A program made the position numbers and the translations under genes. From NCBI GenBank assembly GCA_022496205.1, contig WTXD01000033.1, positions 124,001-188,000 of the forward strand: a stretch of DNA of 64,000 bases, in the 5' to 3' direction. The notes under the pieces are model-generated. The model ran no database searches. It saw only the letters and a program-made list of their open reading frames with translations, and was not told the DNA's origin. Numbering within the stretch: position 1 is the stretch's first letter; each line of letters begins with the position of its first letter. Shown in pieces: positions 22,004 to 32,886 of this stretch. The stretch is from Gloeopeniophorella convolvens (Eukaryota > Basidiomycota > Agaricomycetes > Russulales).

Positions 22004-22915
22004 TGCGAGCCGACTTGTTTGGTGTGTGCGTGTATGCGCGCGCCCAGCCCAGCCCGCTCCCTCCCTTTTCCCATCTTCAGTACTTCAGTGCGCGCATTTC
22101 TCGAGCCCAGCCCGCTTTTACCTGTCGAGTCGTACTGTGGCACGCACGTGCATGCCCAGCCCAGCCCGCTCGCCGGCCTGTTTGGTGCGTGCGCGCATGT
22201 GCGCGCCCGGCCCAGCCCGCCCGCCAACCTGTTTGGTACATGCATGCGCGCGCCCAGCCCAGCCCGCGTCGTCTGTTGGGTTGCGCTGTGGGCGCGCACA
22301 CGTGCGCACCCAGCCCGGCCCGCCCGCCGACCTGTTTGGTGCGTGCATGCATGCGCGCGCCCAGCCCAGCCCGCTCGCCAACCTGTTTGGTACATGCATG
22401 CGCGCGCCCAGCCCAGCCCACGTCGTCTGTCGAGTTGCGCTGTGGGCGCGCACGTGCACGCCCAGCCCAGCCCGCCCGCCCGCCTGTTTGGTGCGTACAT
22501 GCATGCGCGCGCCCAGCCCAGCCCGCGTCGCCTGTCGAGTTGCGCTGTGGGCGCGCACGCGCCGGCCCAGCCGGCGACGCAGCCCAGCCCGCTCGCCCCC
22601 GTATGGTTGCGATGACCCGCGCCGGTATTCCCTGAGCACACGCCCAGCCCGCCTCTCTGCCCAGCCCAAATCCCTTGTGGGCGCGTGCGCGGGCCCAGCC
22701 CACAACGCAGCCCGCCCCGCTTGTCCATGTGCTGTTCCTAAGCACCTGTCCAGCCCATTCCCCGCCCAGCCCGTTTCCCGCCCAGCCCGCTGTCTTTTCC
22801 GGGTTGTGCGCCCGCGTGCAACCCTGGGTCACGCGCCAGCCCAGCCCGTATCACTGCCCAGCCTGCTCGTGGCTGCAGGTGCGTAGATCATTGCTCCCCT
22901 TTCGCGAGCCCAGCC
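22004..22915 (+). repeat. Left subterminal array of CCCAGCCC-type motifs
   Basis: Roughly two dozen copies of CCCAGCCC, often doubled as CCCAGCCCAGCCCG, recur about every 50-53 bases between 22040 and 22560, then more densely to 22915. Between them are alternating purine-pyrimidine tracts such as TGCATGCATGCGCGCG and the phrase CTGTTTGGT. On the opposite strand the motif gives closely spaced GGG runs. It is the mirror image of the array at 31510-31982. The strong composition opens long false frames on both strands (one of 360 codons), which are not genes. Subterminal motif arrays commonly serve as transposase-binding sites; that role here is inference. Confidence 0.88.
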
Positions 22916-23018
22916 CTTATACCCACATTCTGCCGGGTAGCGTGGGTAACTGATCAACAGGATGCGCGCACAGCGCAGGATCCGCGGCGCCACTATCGTT
23001 CCTCTTCCCAACCATAAC

Positions 23019-26000
23019 ATGGCCCCCAGAAAAGCCAGGGTGCAGGTTGCATCGACGCACAAGTTCCATAGGCGTTCTATACGTGATCCAGCGGGCGGTC
23101 CCTTACCTTCCATCCCCCAGCTTCGCGCACAACGCTTGAACCGAAAAGCGCAGGAAGAACTCGACAGCGTTTTCGACGACCGCGCGAAGGGCGCGTATGC
23201 TAGTGCGTCCGCAACGCCTGTCACATTCTCTCGTTCACGGACAATCGTCTGGCAGGGCTTTCACTCGGAATGAAGCGCACGAAACAACAAGCATCCGAGG
23301 GATCGCCAGCTAAAGAAATGAACGGTTCACAAGTCGAGGACTCGATGGACTGGGAACAAGTGCCACTGGACACAGAGCTTGAAGTCTCTGGTGAAGGAGG
23401 TGAGGTCGAGCACCTGGTGGAATATATCGGGTACGTGCCACCCCAGATTATTGTCATTGTATATCGCCTCTTGACTAAAATCCAGATCTCAAAAGCGCCG
23501 TAACGCGCAGACGTGGTCCAGTCGCCTTCGGAGTGCCGAGGAAAAATGGGAGGGTCAGATTGATGAGCTGGTTGACGCATACCTTCTGTTCAGAAATCAA
23601 GGGGCTGCTGGCCGGGCACAGTACCCTGACGTTGACACCTTCCAGCTGCCGTGTATCGATGCGTTCGGTAAGTCACGTCTGACGAGACTCGCGGCATATC
23701 AGTTGACTAATGCAATAGGTTCCCTCAGAATTTTGCTCTAATCGCGCATTTCTTCAACTTCCGGGTTGTCCGTGTCCCAATATGAACATGCTTCGGCAGG
23801 GCTGCCTCAGCTCTAGTCCGACGCGCATTTCTTTCACGATAACGTTGCGCACCCTGGAGCTCTATCGCGTCCTGCGTGTACGCCAACCACGTCTTAGCAT
23901 CCAGGCATGGGTGCGAGCGTTGTGTGACTTCCATAATGTCATTATCACACGCCTCGCTTGATGCTATAGCCGACCTATTCTCAATCGCATTCACAGATCA
24001 CCTACCAACGCAGCTATTGGCAATACTTCTCCGACACCTTCGACGTGTACCTCAAGATCAAGTCTGGGGTGCGCGCTCGCATACAGGAAGCTCTGAAGCG
24101 GACAGATCCCAACTGGCGGATCACCCACTCCTGCCCTTGTTGCCAGAACCAGGTATATTTATGTTCCCTTTAGCATGGACCCTTCCTAACGAGTCTTTGA
24201 CAGCTTCCGGAAGAGGAACCGCTCGACGTGTCAGTGATGGGCGTGATGGACGGAAATCAATCCCTCAAGCGTGTCCGCATGCGAGATGGTGCTAACGCCG
24301 ATCCACGAGTCTTTAAGAGCGACTACTTCATCCCAGAGGATGAAGTTGACCGATTCAAGCACGATGTGAAGCCGAGGAAAGAAACGACTCGGAAAGAGGT
24401 GCGACGCGACTATGCTTCCACAACCCATATCCTGGCGCTAAGCCGTGATAGGTTCCGCGCGGATCCGCGCACGAAGAAGCTCAACTGACAGCCCCCAGGG
24501 CGTGGTCCAAAGATGACGCAGAAGCCACGCCTGCTGATGGCGATTATGATAACGCCACCTGCACCGAACGGTGGAAGGCGGCGCAGGATGACAATCTCAA
24601 ACGCATGTGGTCCATCTACCGTCAGACCGGCATCTTTTTGTCTGCCTGCCGCCATGGGATGATCTGGTTCATCACGGATATGATCGAGAGTGGAGAGTTG
24701 TAAGTATTTTCTTTCCTATAAGCAGCTAATATTGACACTGTCTATCAGGGCAAAATATCCCCTCGCCGTCGTGAATCGGCTTCTGGACGTTCTTCCAGCT
24801 CGGCCGGGCCTTGGGTACGACATCGGCTGCTCATTCACCGCCACCATTTCGAAAAGTTCTCTCGCGGACAAAGCCAAGGCCAGTTCTCTCCGAATGGTCG
24901 TTCCCGCGTTCCACGGCTACGCACACAAGCGTCTCTGCCAACTTTCCTTCCATCCTCTTTTCACGCCAGGTTTCGGGATCGAAGACTTTGAGACAGCGGA
25001 ACGAATTTTCGCGTCGTTCAACGGACTTGCTAACATCACGCGATACGCATCAGAATACCATCGCCACCAAGCTATCGACTTGTATGCTCGGCAGCACGAT
25101 GACGATAAGTACCAGGAGCTCTGTAAGTGATAGCTGGATCGCCTTTAGCATGCATACTCATGGACGCCAGCGACCTTCCTCTTAGGAAACTACGAGCAGA
25201 TCAATGGCATCCTCGACGAGCTTCCCCAAGTAGTCGCAACGCTACAAAGGGGTAAGACTCTAGAAGATACGAACTACCACCAGCATATGCAGAACGAGCG
25301 CAAGTACCTCCTTTCTCGTCAAGTTGAATCGCAAGAGGACGCGTTTGCATGTAACTACATGGAGCATCTTCTCCTCCATGAGAAGGCAAAGTGAGTCTGT
25401 GGTTTCACTACGCAGCTATGCCTTTACTGAATAACATTACATATTGCTATCTCCAGAAAGATCTACTATCAGTCCCTTGTTGTCCGCACGACTGATGCCG
25501 CCCGCGGCTCCAAGTTGGAAGAGGACGGGAGCCTGATGGTGCGGCACGCTTTCGAGAACCTCAAGTTGATCCAAGATGAGCTGCATGTCTTCGAGACGCA
25601 GCACAAGTTGACGAACAGATGGACCTCAGACATGCCGGAATGGAAGGAGGCCGCGAAGTACCTGGCGACCCGCGAGTACCAGAAGGCCCTCGCGAAGCTC
25701 GAGGGCCTTGTGGTAGCGCGTCTGTTTGAACTTCACAAGGCAGGACTATCCGGAACAGGTGTGTCACATCCCTTTTCATATTGTTAGAAGTCCTGTAAGT
25801 TCATTTTCATGGAGGCTACAAACTACGTATGCATATCAACAAGTCCCTGAAGACTCGCTGCAAGGCAATTCAAACCGCTTTGCGGAAGTACAACGAAGCC
25901 GCGTTGCAGCTTGGGCGCCCCCAGCTCGAATGGCGGGACATATCCACCTACGGCAGCCTCGCAGAATTCGAACTGTTACAAGAAGGCAGAGAGGATATCC

Positions 26001-26449
26001 GCCGGCAGCCCTGGGCGGAGAGTACCAACAGGCAAGCCGCGTTGCACTCCCTCAAGATTGAGCGTGCCAAAGAAGAGCGAACACGTCTCAACGTCAAGAT
26101 TGCGCGCCTCGTAGACTGGATGGCTGCTGATGAGCGCGCGCATAACGACGCGGTCTCGAGCCTCCGCGGCTCAAATTCTCCGTTGGCTGTGGAGGTGGAA
26201 GAATCTCTGGCGCGCCGCGTCCGCCAGAATACTATCCATCGTGCGCGCATACGTCGCATTTATCAACTCACGCACTATACAGGAGGCCTTGGTCTCATAC
26301 CGAACGTTGAGGGTGACCCGGTTGGACCAGATGCATCAACATCCGCCCCGCCAGTTGAGGAGGCAGCTGACGCAGAAGAAGATGATTTTCTTGGCGACGA
26401 GCTCGATACCTTTAACGGGTTCTTAGAGAATTTGAGTCTCGCGGATTGA
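23019..26449 (+). CDS. KDZ (Kyakuja-Dileera-Zisupton) transposase with N-terminal CxC cysteine cluster
   Basis: Start at 23019 (MAPRKARVQVASTHKF), exon 1 ending at 23202; exon 2 is 23256-23430, exon 3 23486-23667, exon 4 from 23729, then about seven more. The CxC region is GCPCPNMNMLRQGCL followed by ITLRTLELYRVLRVRQPRLS and ITHSCPCCQNQ. The KDZ catalytic region shows MGVMDGNQSLKR, LSACRHGMIW, LGYDIGCS, FHGYAHKRLCQLSFHP and ETAERIFASFNGL, the order seen in fungal CxC1-KDZ proteins. Downstream is a long helical region (ERAKEERTRLNVKIARLVDW) and an acidic tail ending at 26449. No internal stop or frameshift was needed to join the exons. It should bind the element ends and catalyse transposition; activity is inferred from intactness. 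One donor (GTCATT near 23940) is unusual. Confidence 0.88.
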
Positions 26450-27398
26450 TGTACTGTTAGCATGTACTAGATGTCATTGTAAACTGAATCGCTAGATGAT
26501 GTGGAGATGCCGGCGGTAGGTCACCAAAGCCAGAGAATGAAGAGAGAGTTGAGTCGTCAAAGTCGCTCGTTGGCACGGCTTGAGCTTGAGCACGCGAAGT
26601 GGCTAGGATGCGCGACACGCTGTGGGGTTCGCTCATTAATTGCGCGAGAAGTCATGAGCTGTGCCAGACACAGTAGCTGTACGTGATCTAGTACGGCACC
26701 CTCTAGTACATGTGATATGCTGGTCTCATGTGAGAGCACCACGGCACGATGTCGTACGCCGGTTCCCATGCGACTTCAACACCCCGGCACAAGTCTGTCA
26801 GCTGCCACCTCCTGTCTCCCCCAACGCTGCTGCATACAGCTCGAGAGATTCTAAGCTAAGTACCTGTCCAACTCCTGGACAAGATAACGAGGTCATCTGA
26901 CGTGCTGAATGGGTGCATGATGGCATCGCGCGCGCCTTCGCTCAGCGCCTGTCATGCCAATGCTTCACGCCGAACAGGAATTACTACCGGTCTGGTACAC
27001 CAGTTAGCGCACCATGCTCGAGCTCTGCATTCTCAAGACAGAGCGATTACCTTGGTCGTTCCTGCATGGTCTCTACGAAGCAACTCGGATTGGCACGCTG
27101 TCGTAGGGCAACAAATAAGGCAGCTGCATCGCTCGTGTCGTCACTTTCGAACCACACGTGTGTATATGGTTCTGGTGCGTCTCACTGCTACAGAACGCGG
27201 ATTGCCTATGTCAACTTGACTCATTACAATACTTTGTGCCCCAAACGTGCACCGTCGTTATCAGGGCGCAAGTCCGTTTGCTTTACAAAGTCTCGCCATG
27301 CTGGTGCTTGGCAGCGACTCATCTGAGGTTCACCTCCCGCTTGCCTCCCGCCGTCCTTTCCACTTTGTTTCTTTCGCTACTCTTGCCTCGTCGCTAAT
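26450..27398. other. Intergenic inside the KDZ element
   Basis: About 950 bases between the transposase stop and the next gene. Frames here are short and unremarkable. It should contain the transposase terminator and the promoter of the second gene; no TATA box was recognised. Confidence 0.4.
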
Positions 27399-28791
27399 AT
27401 GTCTGGTGACCGCGGAAATCAAAACAACGGCGAGGATCAACGCGATGTGCCGCACCCTGTCTGGGGCTCGGCACACCCGGCCACCATCGATGAGATCGTT
27501 GTGAGGCTTCTCTTGCAGTTCCCAGAGATGGAGTATGAGCCTACCTTCGCCGCCGAGATCGCCAGGGCGGTCAATGCTTGGTCTCGCGACAACAACGTCT
27601 ATCCGAGAACCCTTCAGGGGTTTCATGAGGGATACATCAGAGACGCGAGAATCAGGAACAGGATCCGAGAAAGGATGATTGAATCTGCCCTCGACGTGGT
27701 GAGTGAAGGTCGCCCCCCTGTCGTCAATTGCAGCTAATATACCTCATGATGTTTAGTGCACAGGACTGGAACGCCTATGCGGGGTTGGGTTCCATCTCGT
27801 GCTGTTCCAAGGGGAACAACACCGGAGCTTGGCTAGGTCCCCTCCCCAACAAGTCAATCTCGACCCTACCAACATCCGCGTCCACAGCAGCAACATCTTC
27901 AGGTCAGACCGGCGCATCTTTCAGAGCAGCCTTTCCGACATCGAGTACATCTGCCGCCTCCATCTGGGCCCTTCGTTCATGCAAGATTGGCGTCTCCGGG
28001 CGGTTTCCTCACGCTATCTGAGCGCGGCTTCATTGAACACTTCGCCAGTGCCGAGGACGGAGTCGGTAGTCCCTCGCCGTGCTGGAAACAATACCGGGAA
28101 CAATCAGGAGCAAGTCCCTCTCGCTCCCCCGCTTAACAGTAGCACTCCCCCGCGGCAAGACTCACCATCCCCCTCTAACGACAGCGAGACTCCCGTGTCT
28201 TGGGAATCCCTGAACTCATTCATACAGGCGACTTTCCCTCCGGGTCGTGTTGCCTCTCGCGCGGGAGCTCGTGCCGTTGCCTCGCCGCGATCCGGTGCGC
28301 AGGCTGGCTCGTCTGCCCGCCCAGTCACGCCACCCCCATCCTCATCTTCCACTGCTGCCCAAGTTCCGGTCTCTCCTACCAGCGGCATTGCTTCGCGCAT
28401 GGAGACGATGGCGATGTCCACCCATCGTGGCAGATCTGTCATGACTGCCTCGGTGCCTGGCGCCGCGCGTGCCGCCACCGCTGCCGCTTCCACCACTACT
28501 ACCGCCGCCTCCGCTGCCCCCACTGCCACTCCCGAACCCACTCCATCCATCAACCCGCCGTCGTTCCCGGAACGTGGCTGGTCTTATCGTTTCCAACCAA
28601 TGACCGAGTTGCCGCCCCTCGCCATTGAGTTCCTCTCGGTACTCAACCCGTCCCCTTCTGCGGAGGAAGTCTTGGCCATATGCCAGGTTTGCATGCCGGG
28701 GACGCGCGAGCAAGCATTCATAACATTCCTCGGCCTGAATCTCCCCGCGGCGAGGGCTTTGGCGCAATATATCGATGGCGCGGCGCCGTAA
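27399..28791 (+). CDS. KDZ-element cargo gene 2, uncharacterised Ser/Pro/Ala-rich protein
   Basis: Two exons. Exon 1 from 27399 encodes MSGDRGNQNNGEDQRDVPHP and a helical domain (IDEIVVRLLLQFPEMEYEPT, IARAVNAWSRDN, RIRNRIRERMIESALDV). A GTGAGT donor near 27700 joins to TGCACAGGACTGG near 27758, giving CTGLERLCGVGFHLVLFQGE and FRSDRRIFQSSLSDIEYICR. The middle ~150 residues are low-complexity Pro/Ser/Ala/Thr. The C-terminal ~80 residues are again ordered (WSYRFQPMTELPPLAIEFLS, AEEVLAICQVCMPGTREQAF). No known family was recognised. It lies between two TIRs and on the same strand as the transposase, so it is probably a component of the element, perhaps an accessory factor. The two globular ends joined by a flexible linker are the only structural clue. 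Confidence 0.6.
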
Positions 28792-29005
28792 GTCCGATCA
28801 GAGTATGCATGCTAGCGCGGATCGTTTTCAGCAGGAAAACAGACTCACGTTCTGGATGTGATGTGCGGTGAGTTTGTCCGGGGTCCTATGTAGTCTTTCT
28901 GATTTCCTTCTTGACCGTTTGTTTGCCATTGGTGTCGCGTCGCGTCGCGTCGACTTCTGTACAGTTTTTTGTTGATGATTCGCCCAGCCTTGCCCAGCCC
29001 TGTCG

Positions 29006-29013
29006 TATATAAG
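29006..29013 (+). promoter_or_regulatory. TATA box of KDZ-element cargo gene 3
   Basis: TATATAAG lies 111 bp upstream of the ATG at 29124, a normal distance for a fungal TATA box. Two CCCAGCC motifs (28983 and 28992) sit just upstream, the same core found in the terminal arrays, so a shared factor could act here; that is speculation. Confidence 0.55.
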
Positions 29014-29123
29014 AGCGCGGACCGCAGTATACTGTCCCCATCCCCCCCTTCCTAGTGTCTTTCTGCTCCGTCCCCGCTCTCATATCCGATCCTGTGACTT
29101 GTATCTACTCTCTTTGTCCTGCA

Positions 29124-31347
29124 ATGGGAATTAACACCACTGAAGACTCAAAGAAAAAGGAGCGCGCACCAAACGCACCGAAGAGCGATGAACAGCGGCA
29201 GCGCGATAGTGCCGTCGCTGCCGCCAAGAAAGTACACCTCAACGCGGCTGTAATGGCTGCAGCGGAGGCTATTGATAAGATCATCGAAGATCTTGCGGAT
29301 GCCAATGACATCCACCTCTCATATGCAAGCACTCTTGTGCATCACGGTGGGCGGGTCTTCAAGGAACGCCGCCGCCCCTCGATACAGAATGCATTCAGCT
29401 ACTGCCACGCTCGTGTCGAGGATGGGCGATGTAAGTACCAGTTTTATTAGTCCTCAATGCCTACGCTCAATAGCAATTTTGTAGGGACTGAGGACGATGA
29501 GCGCGAGGCTGTTGTTAAAGCCGTCCGCATCATCAAAGGCTGCAGCAACTCTGACTACAAACAGCTCTCCGACGACGACAAAGCCGTTCTTCTCGGCCTC
29601 CTGCAGGAGAACCGTGACAAGAGGGACACGGTGTTGTCGGGCAGCCGCAGAGGCAGCAACAGGATATCCGAACCACGACAGATAAGATCAGCATCGAGGT
29701 ACGTCGTATTTAACTCCAATATGGTGAGCGAACTAATTAAGAACATTGAATCTAGCTTCAGAATCTTCACGATCGCAGCAACTTCGAGTATATCTTGATT
29801 GGCACGCACACCAACCCTAAAGCTTCTGGAGAATGGGTTCTCCAATTATCTACGATGGGCGGCGATTTTATCAAGCAACGCCTCATGTGCGATCCATCTA
29901 CTCTTGCAAATAGGTTTGACGGGTACGCAAAATGTTATGCCACAGATGGTAAGTTGTGTTCTTCATCGAATCAGACGTATTTCCTGACTGTTTATCTCTC
30001 GCTCCCTTTTCAGAACTTAGGACGGGGGCGGTAATTCCACCCGCACTAAACAAGGGTGGAGAGGTAAAAAGCAAACTCAAGACGATGAAATCATGCCCGA
30101 CCTACGCTCCCAGTACTGTAAGTTTATCAATCAATGGCGTGCTATACATCTAGATCTAATTATCTATAGTGCGGGTCACGCGTCTTGATCATTGTCCGCG
30201 CTTCGAATGGAAGAAGTGGGCGGCCGGGACGCCTGACAGCAATGGCGTCGTCTTAATCGGGTGGCCATTGACAGATACGGAGCCGATGGCGCTGTCCAAG
30301 ATCACCACAAACAAGAAGATGGAAGCGATCTCCAAGGCCATCAAGATGGGAGAGTGCCGCCTGGAGCTCGCCGTCGACAATGCTGCTCCAGGAAAGGCAG
30401 TGCCGAAAGCTGGCACGCGGTCTCACAATATAGGTTCGTACCTGTAGCATACCCAATGTCCCATGGAGGCTGACATATTACGATCAGAAACAGCATTTGA
30501 CAAGTTCATGAATCATCACGGCGGAACTCTCATCAAATTCGGCGACGAGCCAGATGTTTCAGCAAGCAAGATGCGCAACAGTCGCAAGCGCAAAAGCGAG
30601 TCGACCAGCGACTCTAATCCCCATCCTCTCTCTGGCGAGAAGGAGAATATTCCGCCCCCCGTAGGACTTGAAGAGCGACAATCGAAGTGTCTGCGCCCCC
30701 ACGCGCGTCCCGTGTTCTCTGCGCGCAGGGACACTCCCGAGTCTGAAGACTCCGCCAGCGGATCCGATCTTTGGCTGCCCAGCGGCGGTTCCACTCGCAT
30801 CATCGCTTCTAGTGCCACCCCTCCACCGAGCACTCCTGGCTCTGATGCGAGCTCCCTGGACACCGTCCCCGCTAGCCCGCAAGCTGCCGCATTTGAACTT
30901 ATGCAGTCATTCACAGGCCTGAACGCTCTCCCAACCCCACCCGTTGCACCAGATGCCACTCCGGAGGCTGCCACCTGGCAACTCCTTGGCAACTCCTTCC
31001 CATCCATTCTCCCAGCAGCACCTTCCAATGCTGCTCTACTAGACACCGCCCTGCTCCCCACCGGCGACGCGCCCTCCCTGTTCCCGCCCCCGCCCGCCGC
31101 ACCCGCCGCGCCGTCCATTGGACCCTCGCCACCGGATGCACCTTCCGAAAGCGATCAACTCACCACGCCCGGTCACGGTTTCGCATCTGACACTACTGGC
31201 GGGCAGGATGGGCCAGCCTCCAGCATGCAAACCCCGGTCCATGGTGGCGCCGGTCTCGACGATCTCCCTTCTGATGACTTCGAGCTTGGAGGCACCAGGA
31301 GCGACTTGGAAAAAGGCACCGGTGATTTGGAGGCCTCCGAGGTCTAA
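29124..31347 (+). CDS. KDZ-element cargo gene 3, HMG-like/KDZ-associated accessory protein
   Basis: Start at 29124 (MGINTTEDSKKKERAPNAPK); six or seven exons. The N-terminal domain is basic and helical (AAKKVHLNAAVMAAAEAIDK, then RRRPSIQNAFSYCHARVED) and is followed by SNSDYKQLSDDDKAVLLGLL; together they look like a divergent HMG-box-type fold. Further exons give FEYILIGTHTNPKASGEWVL, TLANRFDGYAKC, and CPRFEWKKWAAGTPDSNGVV followed by LIGWPLTD. This succession (NAF..H motif, mid domain, 'GWP' motif) recalls a family of Agaricomycete proteins I associate with KDZ elements; that link is from memory and needs a search. The C-terminal ~290 residues are disordered, Pro/Ser-rich and then acidic. 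No TET/JBP dioxygenase motif was seen. DNA binding is inferred. Confidence 0.6.
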
Positions 31348-31498
31348 GTAATCACGTTGATGTGGCAAGCGACTGACTAGTAACGCTCGGACTATGTATT
31401 GATCGCACCTTTATATTCACTGCTTCTTGCTTCTTGTTCTGGCGGGGCGAGTTTGTACTGATGATATACGCATGATGTATCTACAGACGTTGAAGTAT

Positions 31499-31516
31499 TC
31501 ATATATATATATATAT
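31499..31516. repeat. (TA)n microsatellite
   Basis: About nine TA/AT repeats immediately outside the right subterminal motif array of the KDZ element. Confidence 0.8.
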
Positions 31517-31982
31517 ACTGGTGGGCTGGGCGTGCATGCCACGCCCACGCTAATCACGTTTGGCACACCGGACTGGGCCACGCCCCGAACGTTTGAATTC
31601 GGACGGAAGCGGGCTGGGCTGGGCGCACGCATTCGCACCAAAGAGATTGCGGGCGGGCTTGACTGGACTGGGCACGCGCACGCGCACGCGCGCCCGCAGC
31701 GCAAGTGGGAAGGTGAGGCGGGCTGGGCTGGACACGCATACGCAGTCACGCACCTAAACAGGCCGGCAGGTGGGCTGGGCTGGGCGCGCACGCGCGCGCC
31801 TGCAGCGCAAGTGGGAAGGTGAGGCAGGCTGGGCTGGGCGCGCGTACGCACACCCGCACCCAAATAGGTCGGCGGGCGGGCTGGGCTGGGCACGCGCGTG
31901 CGGGCCCACAGTGCAACTCAACAGGTAAAGCGGGCTGGGCTCGAGAGATGCGCGCACCGAAGACGGGAACAAGGAACAAACG
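31510..31982 (-). repeat. Right subterminal array of GGGCTGGGC motifs
   Basis: About eight copies of GGGCTGGGCTGGGC or single GGGCTGGGC between 31517 and 31982, spaced roughly 45-60 bases, separated by alternating purine-pyrimidine tracts such as CGCGCACGCGCGCGC. The orientation is opposite to the left array, so both read CCCAGCCC going inward from their own terminus. The array is shorter than the left one, making the ends asymmetric. Confidence 0.85.
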
Positions 31983-32346
31983 GGCTGGGCTGGGCACGCG
32001 TGTGCGCGCCCGCAGTGCAGACTCCTCAGCAGGTTCAATGGGCTGGGCTCGAAAGACGCGCATACAGGATGGGAAGGAGTAGCTGGCGGGCTGGGCTGGG
32101 CGCGCGTGGGCATGCGTGTAGTACTAAACCAGGTCAGCAAGAGTGGGCTGGGCACGTGCATGCACACACACATGCACGGCACACACGCAGGTCACGCGGA
32201 TAGGTACGGAGAAGCATCTCCGAATATGGAAATCTCAATGGGGCGGCCCGTGCGGGCTGCGAAATGGGTGGCTGATGACCCCAATTGGGTGGATATACAC
32301 CCCCCTCGGTACCGGCCCAAGTCGATAAGTCAAAGTAGAGGGTCAG
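31983..32346 (-). repeat. Right terminal inverted repeat of the KDZ element (364 bp)
   Basis: Reverse complement of 21640-22003 with two mismatches. It ends GTAGAGGGTCAG, followed by the target duplication GTGGTCAC. Confidence 0.93.
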
Positions 32347-32354
32347 GTGGTCAC
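32347..32354. repeat. Right target-site duplication of the KDZ element
   Basis: GTGGTCAC, differing from the left copy GTTGTCAC by one transversion. Confidence 0.75.
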
Positions 32355-32886
32355 GCTTAGAGCTCCTCCGGAGGGAAAGCTTTCGCAGATGGTGTTCTAC
32401 CCATGTGAATGACACAAAACTTGGAGATATAGTAGATATGTATAAGTGTATTGTGAATATCAGGTTTCATGGCGTATAAGCTATTTCTTACCTTGTTCCT
32501 GGAGGATTGGGAGCTGTCCACATCAGTGTCCCAGAAGTACCGATTTCTCTAGCATCATCTAGCAGCTCAATCGGCTTGAAACTTTGCAAGCACGTAGAAC
32601 GGATCTATGCATTCACTGGATACAAATATCGACAAATGCTATGCAGCCATTGTTGCGTGCGGAGTCAATCTTTCCAAAATGTTCACTTCCTGGTCATGTT
32701 CACTTCCTGATTGGGCATAGTAGTAAAACTTGTGTAAAACAGCAGGACGAGTCCGAGCACTCCGAAGGCTCTACGTTACGTAAGTGGTCGGGAGTCACGC
32801 TTCCAGCGAGATGGCCGCCTCGCACCGCCGACCGCGCTGTTCCACACAACGACAGCGACGACAATGACGACGACGACCAGCTCACC
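32355..32886. other. Former BOR1 / Vps68-like divergent promoter region
   Basis: About 530 bases between the right end of the KDZ element and the next gene. Before the insertion it was continuous with the 83 bp now left in front of BOR1. An in-frame upstream extension of the Vps68-like gene exists here but looks non-coding. Confidence 0.45.

Larger units (their letters stand above)
21640..32346 (+). mobile_element. KDZ-class DNA transposon, 10,707 bp, apparently complete
   Basis: Both ends begin with CTGACCCTCTACTTTGAC in inverted orientation. The bases outside are GTTGTCAC (21632-21639) on the left and GTGGTCAC (32347-32354) on the right, an 8-bp target duplication with one mismatch; 8-bp duplications are reported for Zisupton-type elements. 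Inside lie 364-bp TIRs, oppositely oriented arrays of a CCCAGCCC-type motif, a CxC-KDZ transposase (23019-26449) and two more intron-bearing genes (27399-28791, 29124-31347), all on the plus strand. The TIRs differ at only two bases. The insertion separates BOR1 (ATG at 21556) from a Vps68-like gene (32887), so it landed in a divergent promoter region. The element looks young and possibly autonomous. Confidence 0.9.

Noticed and set aside
21804..22886. A 360-codon plus-strand frame and several 200-270-codon frames on both strands
   Set aside because: They run through the CCCAGCCC motif array and owe their length to its composition; repeats such as ARPAQPA are translations of the motif.
27399..31347. 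TET/JBP dioxygenase in the KDZ element, since some fungal KDZ elements are linked to such genes
   Set aside because: No HxD...H iron-binding pattern in a suitable context was found in either cargo gene.
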